Assembly (NCBI GenBank): GCA_031546985.1
Contig: JAVBJN010000033.1
Location: forward strand, 1-25,958
Source of the DNA: JAVBJN01 sp031546985
Lineage (GTDB): Bacteria; Bacteroidota; Bacteroidia; Chitinophagales; Chitinophagaceae
Direction: 5' to 3'
Length of the DNA stretch: 25,958 bases
Part shown: in pieces, positions 8,122-14,720 of the stretch
Numbering within the stretch: the first letter of the stretch is position 1
How the letters are laid out: every line of letters starts with the position of its first letter
Notes under the pieces: model-generated
Databases searched by the model: none
Told to the model about the DNA's origin: nothing
Seen by the model: the letters and a program-made list of their open reading frames with translations, nothing else
Position numbers and translations under genes: made by a program

Positions 8122-8757
8122 ATGGAAGCCCAGCCCGGTATGTCAATGTCCATAGACAGCCTTTTAAAGAATCTTGCGGTACGCCCGAAAGAGACCTTCA
8201 GTTACCTGCTCAAAAACAGCACTTCCAGATATATTAACCTGCTTTTCATCCTGGGTGGTGTGGTACGGTCTATCGACAGTATTTCCAATCCCGAAGCCCT
8301 CGAAAACCAGAAACTGGTAAGTGTGCTCTTTGGCGCTATTGTAACGGGCGTTATTTTTGGCTGGATCTCCTTCTTCCTGTTCTCGGCCCTTATCCGCTGG
8401 ACGGGCGAGTGGCTGCATGGCAAAGCGACCTTCCGCAAACTGAGAACGGTTATTGCATGGTCGCTGCTGCCTTCGGTTTGTACATTGGTGATTGTGCTGC
8501 CCCAGATCTTCTTTTTTGGCAGAGCATTCCTGCTCAGCGACTGGCCTTCTTTTGAGCTGTGGGAACTCATTCTTATCCTGGTGCTTTTTATCATCAAACT
8601 CCTGCTTGGCCTTTGGTCTATTGTCTTAATGGTAATGGGCGTGGCGCATGTGCAGGGCTTTACCATCTGGAAGGCTGTATTAAATATGCTGCTGCCGGTA
8701 ACGGTGCTGGCACTACCTTTCTTCCTCATTGGTATTGTGAACAGCTTGCTGGGGTAA
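8122..8757 (+). CDS. Yip1-family-like integral membrane protein
   Basis: This is a 211-aa membrane protein. The cytoplasmic N-terminus (about 40 residues, SIDSLLKNLAVRPKETFSYL) is followed by five or so hydrophobic segments: around 53-62 (weak), 70-96, 111-132, 144-172 and 183-210. The pattern of an amphipathic 'P-x-E-T-F-x-Y-L' start followed by five membrane spans, with a tryptophan/glycine-rich first pair (VIFGWISFFLFSALIRWTGEWL), is typical of bacterial Yip1 proteins. Their biological role is not established. It appears monocistronic, with repeat-rich sequence downstream. The ATG at 8122 was chosen; an ATG six codons later is equally placed. A TATTTTG element at about 8095-8101 could be a -7 promoter box but has no clear -33 partner. 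Confidence 0.75.
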   Translation: MEAQPGMSMSIDSLLKNLAVRPKETFSYLLKNSTSRYINLLFILGGVVRSIDSISNPEALENQKLVSVLFGAIVTGVIFGWISFFLFSALIRWTGEWLHGKATFRKLRTVIAWSLLPSVCTLVIVLPQIFFFGRAFLLSDWPSFELWELILILVLFIIKLLLGLWSIVLMVMGVAHVQGFTIWKAVLNMLLPVTVLALPFFLIGIVNSLLG

Positions 8758-9134
8758 GGGATTGGTGGATTTACGGATTGTGAATTGACGAATTGCGGAT
8801 TGACGAATTACGAATTGCGGATTAGCGGATTACAAGTCTGGTGGTTGAGCGGAGGGCACTGAGCCCCGCATGGGCGGGACAGGCTCTGTTGAAGTGCCGA
8901 AGCAGGATCTCTTCTTACAGTCACTCTCTTAAGGGATACTGCTCCTTGTGCCTCGGGCAGCATGACAAAATTGAATATAGATTGCCTTCGACAAGGTCAG
9001 TTACCGAAGCTCAGGCACCTCATACTACTTCATTAGCTCATTTCCACATTACACCATTAGCACACTGCATTTCATTAGCCAATTTCCACATTACACCATT
9101 AGCACATTGCATTTCCTCATTTCCACATTGCATT
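8758..9134. repeat. Mosaic of short repeat families between the Yip1-like gene and rnhA
   Basis: No convincing gene lies in these 377 bp. From left to right there are four parts. First, a low-complexity run of GGATTGACGAATT-like words (about 8765-8832). Second, an inverted repeat of GGCACTGAGCC (8855-8865) with GGCTC and AGTGCC (8882-8898). Third, a decayed relative of the 1-652 unit, with TACTGCTCC (8937-8945) and GCAGCATGACAA (8957-8968). Fourth, two 33-bp copies beginning TTTCCACATTACACCATTAG (9041-9073 and 9083-9115) that differ by one base, with period 42. The open frame at 8841-9287 runs across these repeats and into rnhA antisense, and is not a gene. Confidence 0.75.
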
Positions 9135-9596
9135 CTACGTCAGCCCCTTTTCAAAAGCCTCATCAATAAGCGTAGCGTGGTGATCTGCCGCGTAGGTAGC
9201 AAGTTCGTCGCAGCGGTTATTGTATTTATTGGAAGCGTGGCCTTTTACCCATTGAAATTTGATCTGGTGTTTTTGATGCAGCTTTAGATAGCGTTTCCAG
9301 AGATCGGGATTCTTCTTGTCTTTAAAATTGACTTTTACCCAACCAAAGAGCCAGCCTTTTTCTACAGAATTTACAATGTATTGCGAATCGGTGTATACCG
9401 TAACCTGCACCCCATCACGGTTAAGGAGTTCCAAAGCCGCGATTACGGCCATCAGCTCCATGCGGTTGTTGGTGGTTTTACGGTATCCGGCAGAAATTTC
9501 TTTGGCTACGCCTTTCCACATTAAAATAGCGCCATAACCACCAGGGCCGGGGTTACCACGCGAAGCTCCATCTGTATATATTACCAGGTCTGACAC
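9135..9596 (-). CDS. rnhA: Ribonuclease HI
   Basis: This enzyme cleaves the RNA strand of RNA-DNA hybrids, as in R-loops and Okazaki primers. The 153-aa protein has the four catalytic acids: D9 in YTDGASRGNPGPGG, E47 in NNRMEL, D70 in YTDSQY and D130 in NNRCDEL. The KGH loop histidine (H120) is also present. Length is typical of bacterial RNase HI. The start codon is GTG at 9596. No ATG lies in frame in the short gap upstream, and the catalytic TDG motif sits at the usual distance from this start. It lies 46 bp downstream of the SPASM maturase gene on the same strand, so some read-through from the RiPP operon is possible. The function is nonetheless a general housekeeping one. Confidence 0.96.
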   Translation of the reverse strand: MSDLVIYTDGASRGNPGPGGYGAILMWKGVAKEISAGYRKTTNNRMELMAVIAALELLNRDGVQVTVYTDSQYIVNSVEKGWLFGWVKVNFKDKKNPDLWKRYLKLHQKHQIKFQWVKGHASNKYNNRCDELATYAADHHATLIDEAFEKGLT

Positions 9597-9642
9597 AAAT
9601 TCGGTTTTATCGGGCGGTAAGATAGAGAAAAATCCCCGGAGG

Positions 9643-10728
9643 CTAATGCAACCCGTAAAACGAAATGGCCTGCTGCTTGAGCGGATGGGTTCTCCATTCC
9701 TCCCAGGTGCAGGTATACGGATCGTATCCGCACTTGAGGGGTTTACTCTGTAGATCGCCTGGCGTTTCTACATAAGCCCGGCAATCGGTGCATACCCGGC
9801 GAAACTCGCAATCACGACATACGCTTACCTGGTCTTTGGTTATGTTCCAATGCTTTTTAAATGCGGGCATAGCCAGCACTTCTGCTAAACTAATATCGTT
9901 GATGTGGCCAAAATTTCCGGCCATTGAAGGGCAGTTTTTGATGAACCCCGCCGCATCTACAGCTATTTTCCGGTTGAGGCAGGTATTGTGGTGCAGCGAT
10001 TCTGCATAATGCTCGCGGCGGGTATTGAAGTAAAAAGGTGCTACCACACCACAAGACAAATGGCTGAGCGAATGCGTGGTAAGCTTATATGCACAATTAG
10101 AGTTTTCGTGTACACCTTGTATGTCTATTGCAGCCTGGTGCACCATTATTTCATTCAGGTAAGGATGCGCATCAAGAAACGAATGCACATCGGCAACTGA
10201 GTACATCTGCCATGCATTTGCCGCGCCTGATAATGCTATGGAAAGAAACACCCCGCTTTCGTACACCTGTTGCACCAACAACGCAGCATCTTGCCGGGAG
10301 AAACGATCTGCAAACTGTAATTGTATCGCATAACATTCTATGTGATTTAGTTGCACAAGCAACTTTTTAAGAAATGGCGCATTAGCAGGTGATAATTCCA
10401 GCACTGCATTACTTAGCGCTAAAGGATAGGCCCACTCCTTTTCTTCTTCCGTATGGTTAAAAAGCGGATCGTTTTGCTTACCAAATTGTCCTATTCCATG
10501 TACAGTTAAAAATGCAAAATACTCGTCCAGCACAGCCTTATTGTTGGCTCCATAAGCCGCATATACTTCCTGCACAGACCGGCTGGCACACATTTCCAAC
10601 ACAGCTACCAATGCATTGGGCACTAACACAAACCGGTTGCGCTGCAGGTCTATGATGGTACTGCGCACAGCACCTTTGCACCGCTTTTGGTTAGGATATG
10701 GGTTAAACCATTTATCGGTCAAATGCAT
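9643..10728 (-). CDS. SPASM-domain peptide maturase of a grasp-with-spasm RiPP system
   Basis: This is a 361-aa protein, last in the RiPP operon. Its beginning (NQKRCKGAVRSTIIDLQRNR, residues 13-32) and middle (HHNTCLNRKIAVDAAG with C250, then KNCPS with C266) match the maturase paired with ATP-grasp enzymes in 'grasp-with-spasm' loci. The C-terminus carries a cysteine cluster of SPASM type: C304xxC307, C313xxC316, C333 and C340, expected to bind an auxiliary iron-sulfur cluster. I see no CxxxCxxC motif in the first half, so it does not look like a canonical radical SAM enzyme; a cofactor-carrying or peptide-binding role is possible. Its start overlaps the end of the 77-aa gene by 17 bp. The exact modification it performs is unknown. 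Confidence 0.85.
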   Translation of the reverse strand: MHLTDKWFNPYPNQKRCKGAVRSTIIDLQRNRFVLVPNALVAVLEMCASRSVQEVYAAYGANNKAVLDEYFAFLTVHGIGQFGKQNDPLFNHTEEEKEWAYPLALSNAVLELSPANAPFLKKLLVQLNHIECYAIQLQFADRFSRQDAALLVQQVYESGVFLSIALSGAANAWQMYSVADVHSFLDAHPYLNEIMVHQAAIDIQGVHENSNCAYKLTTHSLSHLSCGVVAPFYFNTRREHYAESLHHNTCLNRKIAVDAAGFIKNCPSMAGNFGHINDISLAEVLAMPAFKKHWNITKDQVSVCRDCEFRRVCTDCRAYVETPGDLQSKPLKCGYDPYTCTWEEWRTHPLKQQAISFYGLH

Positions 10729-10945
10729 AACGTACTATAGCTTTATAAAATGAACCTTTCATCATACAGGGGTTTTGTACCGTGCCGCAAGACAAATGGT
10801 AAAAAGAAGCAGAATCATCTGTAAGGTTTAAATATGCTGCGGGTAAATCTTTGCCGCAGGCATTGCCATTGGGCCAAACCCGCAGGTTAAAGTAATTGAA
10901 AGGCACTTTGTGCCAATCTTCTTTAGCAAAAAGCAACACGCTCAT
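10712..10945 (-). CDS. Small 77-aa protein nested between the ATP-grasp and SPASM genes
   Basis: I do not recognise this protein. It is read in its own frame between the two maturase genes. It overlaps the end of the ATP-grasp gene by 23 bp and the start of the SPASM gene by 17 bp, which is the pattern of a translationally coupled operon and the main argument that it is real. It has three cysteines (C30, C53, C60) and motifs such as FNLRVWPNGNACG and SFYHLSCGTVQNPC. There is no GG leader motif, signal peptide or membrane segment. It might be a peptide-recognition or partner protein for the maturases, or a second modified peptide. An ATG nine codons upstream (10972) would lengthen it to 86 aa with a larger overlap, and I consider the shorter form more likely. 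Confidence 0.6.
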   Translation of the reverse strand: MSVLLFAKEDWHKVPFNYFNLRVWPNGNACGKDLPAAYLNLTDDSASFYHLSCGTVQNPCMMKGSFYKAIVRYAFDR

Positions 10946-11894
10946 GTCTGTGTGTTTTAATATAGTTGGCAATAGTCTGTTCTATGGGATAACCGCCATA
11001 TTCGCTCACAAAATCAAATTGCCCCACGGGGTTTACCTCCAGGAAATGGTAATCGTCATTCTGGTCTACCAGCAGATCAATGGAGCCGCTGTTGAGTTGA
11101 AGGGTGGTCATTAAACGTTGCAGTTTTTGAGCAATCGCATCTGGCAATGTAAATGGCGCTACACGGATAGGCGCTTCGCCTCCATCTGCAAAAGAGCTTA
11201 CTGCAAAGAAAGCATCGCCCACAAAGAATACCCGCACATCGGCCCGTTTCTCAATTCCGCTCTGGAACAAGGAGTAAAAGAAATGTTCCGGCAATTCATA
11301 TTCCTCAAATGCGCGCTGCGTTTCTACATTCTGGTGCACCTTAAATTTGCCATTGCGATGGCTCAATACATCCTGTATATTTTTGGTAATCCAACCCGGG
11401 TTGCCCAGCGATTGCTGCATATCACTTTTGCGGGTGAGTATGCAGGTTGGAGGAATGCTTAACCCTTCTTTACGCGCAGCTTCGAGTACCATTAGCTTGT
11501 TAATATTGTACACCATAGGATTATTGAGACAAGGAATATTGGTTGCGATGTAGCCATATACAAAATCGCGCAGGGTTTTAATCTCTTCATCCAAATGGTT
11601 CTGAATAAGCCTATCCAGCAACCCATCGCCGGGATAAGCCTGGTTAGCAATATGGTAGCCTTTGAAATTGAAATAGCCACGGCGAAACCAGATAAACGAA
11701 AAATCGTTAAGCATCCAATTGCGCCCTTCGTAGGCCACTTCTATATGCCACTGCCCGCTTACCAACTGCACCTTACTCACAAAAGCGTAAGCCTTATTGG
11801 TATTCATGCGTACAAAAGGCAGCCCGTAGCCACGCAGCCACAGGCATACCTTATCGGCAGATACATCACCAGTTTCGGTTAAAATCAAAATCAT
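10923..11894 (-). CDS. ATP-grasp peptide ligase of a grasp-with-spasm (graspetide-type) RiPP system
   Basis: This is a 323-aa ATP-grasp enzyme, expected to activate carboxylates of the precursor peptide with ATP and join them to side-chain hydroxyl or amino groups, forming ester or amide macrocycles. The N-terminus ILILTETGD and the C-terminal FLEVNPVGQFDFVSEYG (284-300) are hallmarks of the graspetide subgroup. E286 and N288 are the expected magnesium ligands. K133 (NINKL) and K171 (ITKN) are candidate ATP-binding lysines, and RADVRVFFVGD (217-227) is another conserved strand. The start was set at the ATG at 11894, where the family's first strand begins; the frame extends further upstream without good support. 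This start lies inside the end of the 390-aa gene (29-bp overlap). Confidence 0.9.
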   Translation of the reverse strand: MILILTETGDVSADKVCLWLRGYGLPFVRMNTNKAYAFVSKVQLVSGQWHIEVAYEGRNWMLNDFSFIWFRRGYFNFKGYHIANQAYPGDGLLDRLIQNHLDEEIKTLRDFVYGYIATNIPCLNNPMVYNINKLMVLEAARKEGLSIPPTCILTRKSDMQQSLGNPGWITKNIQDVLSHRNGKFKVHQNVETQRAFEEYELPEHFFYSLFQSGIEKRADVRVFFVGDAFFAVSSFADGGEAPIRVAPFTLPDAIAQKLQRLMTTLQLNSGSIDLLVDQNDDYHFLEVNPVGQFDFVSEYGGYPIEQTIANYIKTHRHERVAFC

Positions 11895-13038
11895 CTTTGG
11901 AAGTGTATTGTATAAACTTTCGTTTGCCCTGTTTACGCAGATTCTCTGCATAATCCTGCCCGTATTTATCGTTAGGAAACCTGCCTACATCGGTGTAGAG
12001 AAAACCATCATTGCGGTAATAAAATGCGTAAGCCATAATACGGGCCTCCTGGTATATGTCCTGCAAATACAACTTAGCCCGGTTGGCCATCAGGGAGTTG
12101 TATAGCCCCGGCTCGTTAACCTCACAAAAGATGGCTATTTTACTAAACAGGGTAAGCACCCCGGTACCATACCTTGCAAAAAACTCGTGACAGGGCTCCA
12201 ATGGCTGCGGATCGTCAACCCTAAGCCTATCGGCCAGGCATTGCCGGTCAAGATAAGCGCCTACCTCACGCCCATCGAACCGGCCCTGCTGCACCAGTTT
12301 TATTACCTGCGCATTGAGGTATTGCCGTCCCCACTGGGCGTTATGATCCAGCATATTCATCAGGCTGTTAAAAGGATCGTAACCCAGCATAGCTTCGTCT
12401 ACTCCATTGGTAGCCAATATGCGGCCTATAAGCTGGTAATTCTGGCCATCAGTCCGGCTCATGGTATCGTAAACGGCGGGTTTATAGGGGTTACCATATT
12501 TCTTTTCTGCGTAGCTGCGCACCCCCTGGTCACCCGCCAGCATACTGTCTATCTGCCGCTTGATGGGCGAATTATGCGCTGGCTCCATGCAAGGCATTTG
12601 TGTAATAACAGGATTCAATACCTGGTAGACCTTAACGCTTTTGACCCGCTTATGTACGCAAACCCCTTGCTTTTCTATTGCCAGCAACAGCGGTTTTAAG
12701 CGCGCACCATTGGCAGAGTCCTGCATTACCTCGGCATAAAACCAGTTGTTCAAATCAAGAAAGAAAAGCTGGTAGCCCTGCTTTTGCAAGCCCGAAAAAA
12801 TATTAATGGCCGTGCGGTAATCACCTTTGGCAATGGCTGTATTGGCGGCAAAGCAGCGCTTATAATAGGCATCTCCTTTCTGTAAGGTTTTGGCATAGGC
12901 TGCTGTACCTCCATATCCAAAAAAGAATACCAGTATGGCAGCATTATGTAAGGCATGCTTTATACAGGCACCCCAGCCGGCCTTACCGGCTGCGGGTGCT
13001 GCATGTAGCATACGCTTATTAAGATTGAATAAACGCAT
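11866..13038 (-). CDS. Exported protein of unknown function in the RiPP operon, weakly DUF6624-like
   Basis: This 390-aa protein has a long basic N-region followed by a hydrophobic stretch, NAAILVFFFGYGGTAAYA (about 32-49), which suggests a signal peptide cleaved near residue 49. Residues 55-125 look helical and TPR-like (AIAKGDYRTAINIFSGLQKQ). Residues about 198-320 contain LDHNAQWGRQYL, AYLDRQCLADRL and FFARYGTG. These resemble the histidine, Leu-x-Asp-Arg and Tyr-Gly-Thr landmarks of DUF6624 proteins, but this is a weak pattern match by eye. The gene lies 23 bp after the precursor gene and overlaps the ATP-grasp gene. It could process, carry or give immunity to the product outside the cytoplasm, which is inference from position only. 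Confidence 0.7.
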   Translation of the reverse strand: MRLFNLNKRMLHAAPAAGKAGWGACIKHALHNAAILVFFFGYGGTAAYAKTLQKGDAYYKRCFAANTAIAKGDYRTAINIFSGLQKQGYQLFFLDLNNWFYAEVMQDSANGARLKPLLLAIEKQGVCVHKRVKSVKVYQVLNPVITQMPCMEPAHNSPIKRQIDSMLAGDQGVRSYAEKKYGNPYKPAVYDTMSRTDGQNYQLIGRILATNGVDEAMLGYDPFNSLMNMLDHNAQWGRQYLNAQVIKLVQQGRFDGREVGAYLDRQCLADRLRVDDPQPLEPCHEFFARYGTGVLTLFSKIAIFCEVNEPGLYNSLMANRAKLYLQDIYQEARIMAYAFYYRNDGFLYTDVGRFPNDKYGQDYAENLRKQGKRKFIQYTSKDDFDFNRNW

Positions 13039-13061
13039 ATGCTTGTTTTTAAAGGATAGGA

Positions 13062-13322
13062 TTATGGGGTGATCCCGGTAAATTCAAGGCCATGAATTTT
13101 AATGGTTTCGTCCAGGGTCTGGTTATCGTTTTCTACAAACACAGTTCCGTTAGACGCAATAGCATCATAGCAAGACCTCATCGTAGTGCCATCAGGTAGT
13201 TTTTTTACGCCACCCCCTTCACTTTTGGTAACCACCCCACCCATTACATAACGGGCGCTATCGGTAATGGCATAATCCTGGAATGCAGCCAGACCTGGCA
13301 GTTTGTTTTCATTTGCTTTCAT
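13062..13322 (-). CDS. RiPP precursor peptide with GG leader
   Basis: This is an 86-aa peptide, first in the operon. Its leader (residues 1-29: LPGLAAFQDYAITDSARYVMGG segment, split here as LPGLAAFQDYAI and TDSARYVMGG) ends in Gly28-Gly29, the usual cut site for C39-peptidase exporters. The following core of 57 residues is rich in Thr, Ser, Asp, Glu and Lys (for example VTKSEGGGVKK, VENDNQTLDETIK). Such residues are what an ATP-grasp ligase would join by ester or amide cross-links. One Cys (C51) is present. The start was set at the ATG at 13322, because the frame continues upstream to 13535 only with sequence unlike a protein. No matching transporter gene is in the window. Confidence 0.8.
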   Translation of the reverse strand: MKANENKLPGLAAFQDYAITDSARYVMGGVVTKSEGGGVKKLPDGTTMRSCYDAIASNGTVFVENDNQTLDETIKIHGLEFTGITP

Positions 13323-13924
13323 TGTGCAATTCAATTTTGGTTGATGTTCTTGCCTGTCGCCATAGAACAATTTCAGCGCTGCACAGTACGGTGTGCAGGC
13401 ACGAATGGGTTTAAGGCCCATTACACCCTGGGTTGCAACCATATCTTTTGTGGGGCGGTAATAAGAAAATCCGGAGTGGTTATGCGATAGACTGTTGGCT
13501 ATAATTCCGGAAGGGATATAGGGCACGCTTCGCACTGTAAATGTTGGAAGTAGCGGGCAGGTAAAATATTTTTTAGTTTTACCAATTAATCGTATGATGT
13601 ATTATCAAAATACAATCGCAGTCCAACCAAAAAGCGTACACGTTTCGCAGTGCGAAGGGATATTATATGGATAGTGCTAAGACAATGTTTGCATACGCAA
13701 CTCCGTTGTTTCGTAAATAAACAGAAGGGAACATTCAGTAAAAGGCAGAAAGGAAAAGGGTTTTAATACAGTGTCAGGCAAAGGGCATAACCGATTGTTG
13801 AAGCGTTATTAAAACCTGTTCAAAAAAGCTTCAAAATCAGGTAAAAATAAGGCATGAAAAAGCAGAAGTTATCCACACAAATGCAGTAAAATAAAATACG
13901 ACTGCATGTAGCGTTGGCATAGCA
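13323..13924. promoter_or_regulatory. Regulatory-looking non-coding region before the RiPP precursor
   Basis: About 600 bp without a credible gene. It holds a perfect 7-bp inverted repeat with 6-bp spacer, CTGCACA (13379-13385)/TGTGCAG (13392-13398), 57 bp before the precursor ATG. It also holds a 13-bp palindrome TTCGCAGTGCGAA (13644-13656). A half-site, CTTCGCACTG (13528-13537), and a direct repeat, GAAGGGATAT (13510-13519 and 13654-13663), are present as well. A weak minus-strand promoter-like pair, TTTTTGG near 13630 and TATTTTG at 13612-13606, is further upstream. The sequence is more AT-rich than its neighbours. Which of these is functional cannot be told. Confidence 0.45.
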
Positions 13925-13957
13925 TAAAAAATCCCGCTGTGGGTAAAACAGCGGGAT
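13925..13957 (-). terminator. Rho-independent terminator of the GyrI-like gene
   Basis: ATCCCGCTGT (13931-13940) and ACAGCGGGAT (13948-13957) form a perfect 10-bp stem with a 7-nt loop, followed on the minus strand by a T run. It lies 18 bp after the stop codon of the gene at 13976. Confidence 0.9.
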
Positions 13958-13975
13958 GAATAAATTATAAAAGTG

Positions 13976-14470
13976 CTACGATTCCTCTATCCGGATGTAC
14001 AGCGTAATTTCCATTTCTTCGGCACCAGGCACGTACTGCGGGCTCCAGCATTCAAAATCGAAGCTACCCGGCATTAGCCCCTGCTCCGGCATCCAGGAGC
14101 GGTATAAAAAATCGTAGGCTGCTGCTAAACCTGCCTCCGGACCATTGTAGCGGTATTTTACAAACCTACCTTCAGGCACTTCGGTTACCTGCATAGCCGG
14201 ATGCAAAGCATCAAAGGCATCTACCGGCACCGCTACCATTTGCTTAAAAGCATGCACCATCGGGTTAAACCCTGCAATATGGCAGGGATAAGATTGCAAT
14301 AAATACACTTCTTTGCCGCTGAGCATACCCACCTCGCTGCGGGCCTCCTGCAATTGCGCATAAGTTTGCTCTACCAACTTACCGTTAATGGCTTCTTCCA
14401 GATTCGATTCGTAAGTAAATCCTGCCAGGGTAAAGGCGGGTAAGGTAACAACAGTAGGCTCCATTGGCAT
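13976..14470 (-). CDS. Stand-alone GyrI-like effector-binding-domain protein
   Basis: This is a 164-aa protein with the layout of a GyrI-like/AraC-effector-binding (SHS2-type) domain. It opens with VVTLPAFTLAGF, continues with a middle helical part and EVPEGRFVKYRYNGPEAGL, then AYDFLYRSWMPEQGL, and ends with the typical FECWSP...MEITLYIRI segment. Such domains bind small molecules or, in some cases, gyrase. There is no helix-turn-helix, so it is not a transcription factor by itself. The ATG at 14470 (or 14464) was chosen because a good promoter lies just upstream (14484-14514); the open frame reaching 14620 would start before that promoter. It is monocistronic, with terminators on both sides. 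Confidence 0.85.
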   Translation of the reverse strand: MPMEPTVVTLPAFTLAGFTYESNLEEAINGKLVEQTYAQLQEARSEVGMLSGKEVYLLQSYPCHIAGFNPMVHAFKQMVAVPVDAFDALHPAMQVTEVPEGRFVKYRYNGPEAGLAAAYDFLYRSWMPEQGLMPGSFDFECWSPQYVPGAEEMEITLYIRIEES

Positions 14471-14483
14471 TGCATTAAACCGG

Positions 14484-14514
14484 CAAATATAGCTACAGTA
14501 CGGATAAAAGTAAA
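14484..14514 (-). promoter_or_regulatory. Promoter of the GyrI-like gene
   Basis: On the minus strand, TATATTTG (14491-14484) matches the TAnnTTTG -7 box exactly. It is preceded by TTT (14514-14512), a near match to TTG, with 20 bp between. The predicted transcription start is near 14477, a few bases before the ATG at 14470. Confidence 0.5.
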
Positions 14515-14663
14515 CGGTTACGTCCCGTTTTTGGGTTTGTACCTTGATCCAACAGCTGCTATACTGTGGCTTCGACCCAAGTCCCTTGATGGCATAAAAC
14601 AACTGGCTCGCGGAACCCAATACATCACTCTGCCGGCAGAACGGATGGGTTAATAAGGATTAA

Positions 14664-14700
14664 CAAAAACCCCTTCCTGCCAGGAAAGCAGAAAGGGGTT
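14664..14700 (-). terminator. Rho-independent terminator of the MuiA-like gene
   Basis: AACCCCTTCCTGC (14668-14680) pairs with GCAGAAAGGGGTT (14688-14700) with one mismatch and a 7-nt loop. A short T run follows on the minus strand. It lies about 20 bp after the stop at 14721. Confidence 0.85.
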
Positions 14701-14720
14701 TACAAGTATTTGGATTGCGT

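Noticed and set aside
8841..9287. 148-codon open frame on the plus strand
   Set aside because: Its sequence is repeat-derived (THxSLAHFHITPLAHC-type words from the 42-bp period repeat) and it runs antisense into rnhA.
13323..13535. N-terminal extension of the RiPP precursor frame
   Set aside because: It is open by chance. A 71-residue addition before a typical GG leader makes no sense, and the inverted repeats lie here.
14471..14620. N-terminal extension of the GyrI-like protein
   Set aside because: A good promoter (14484-14514) lies inside it, and the domain begins at the ATG at 14470/14464.
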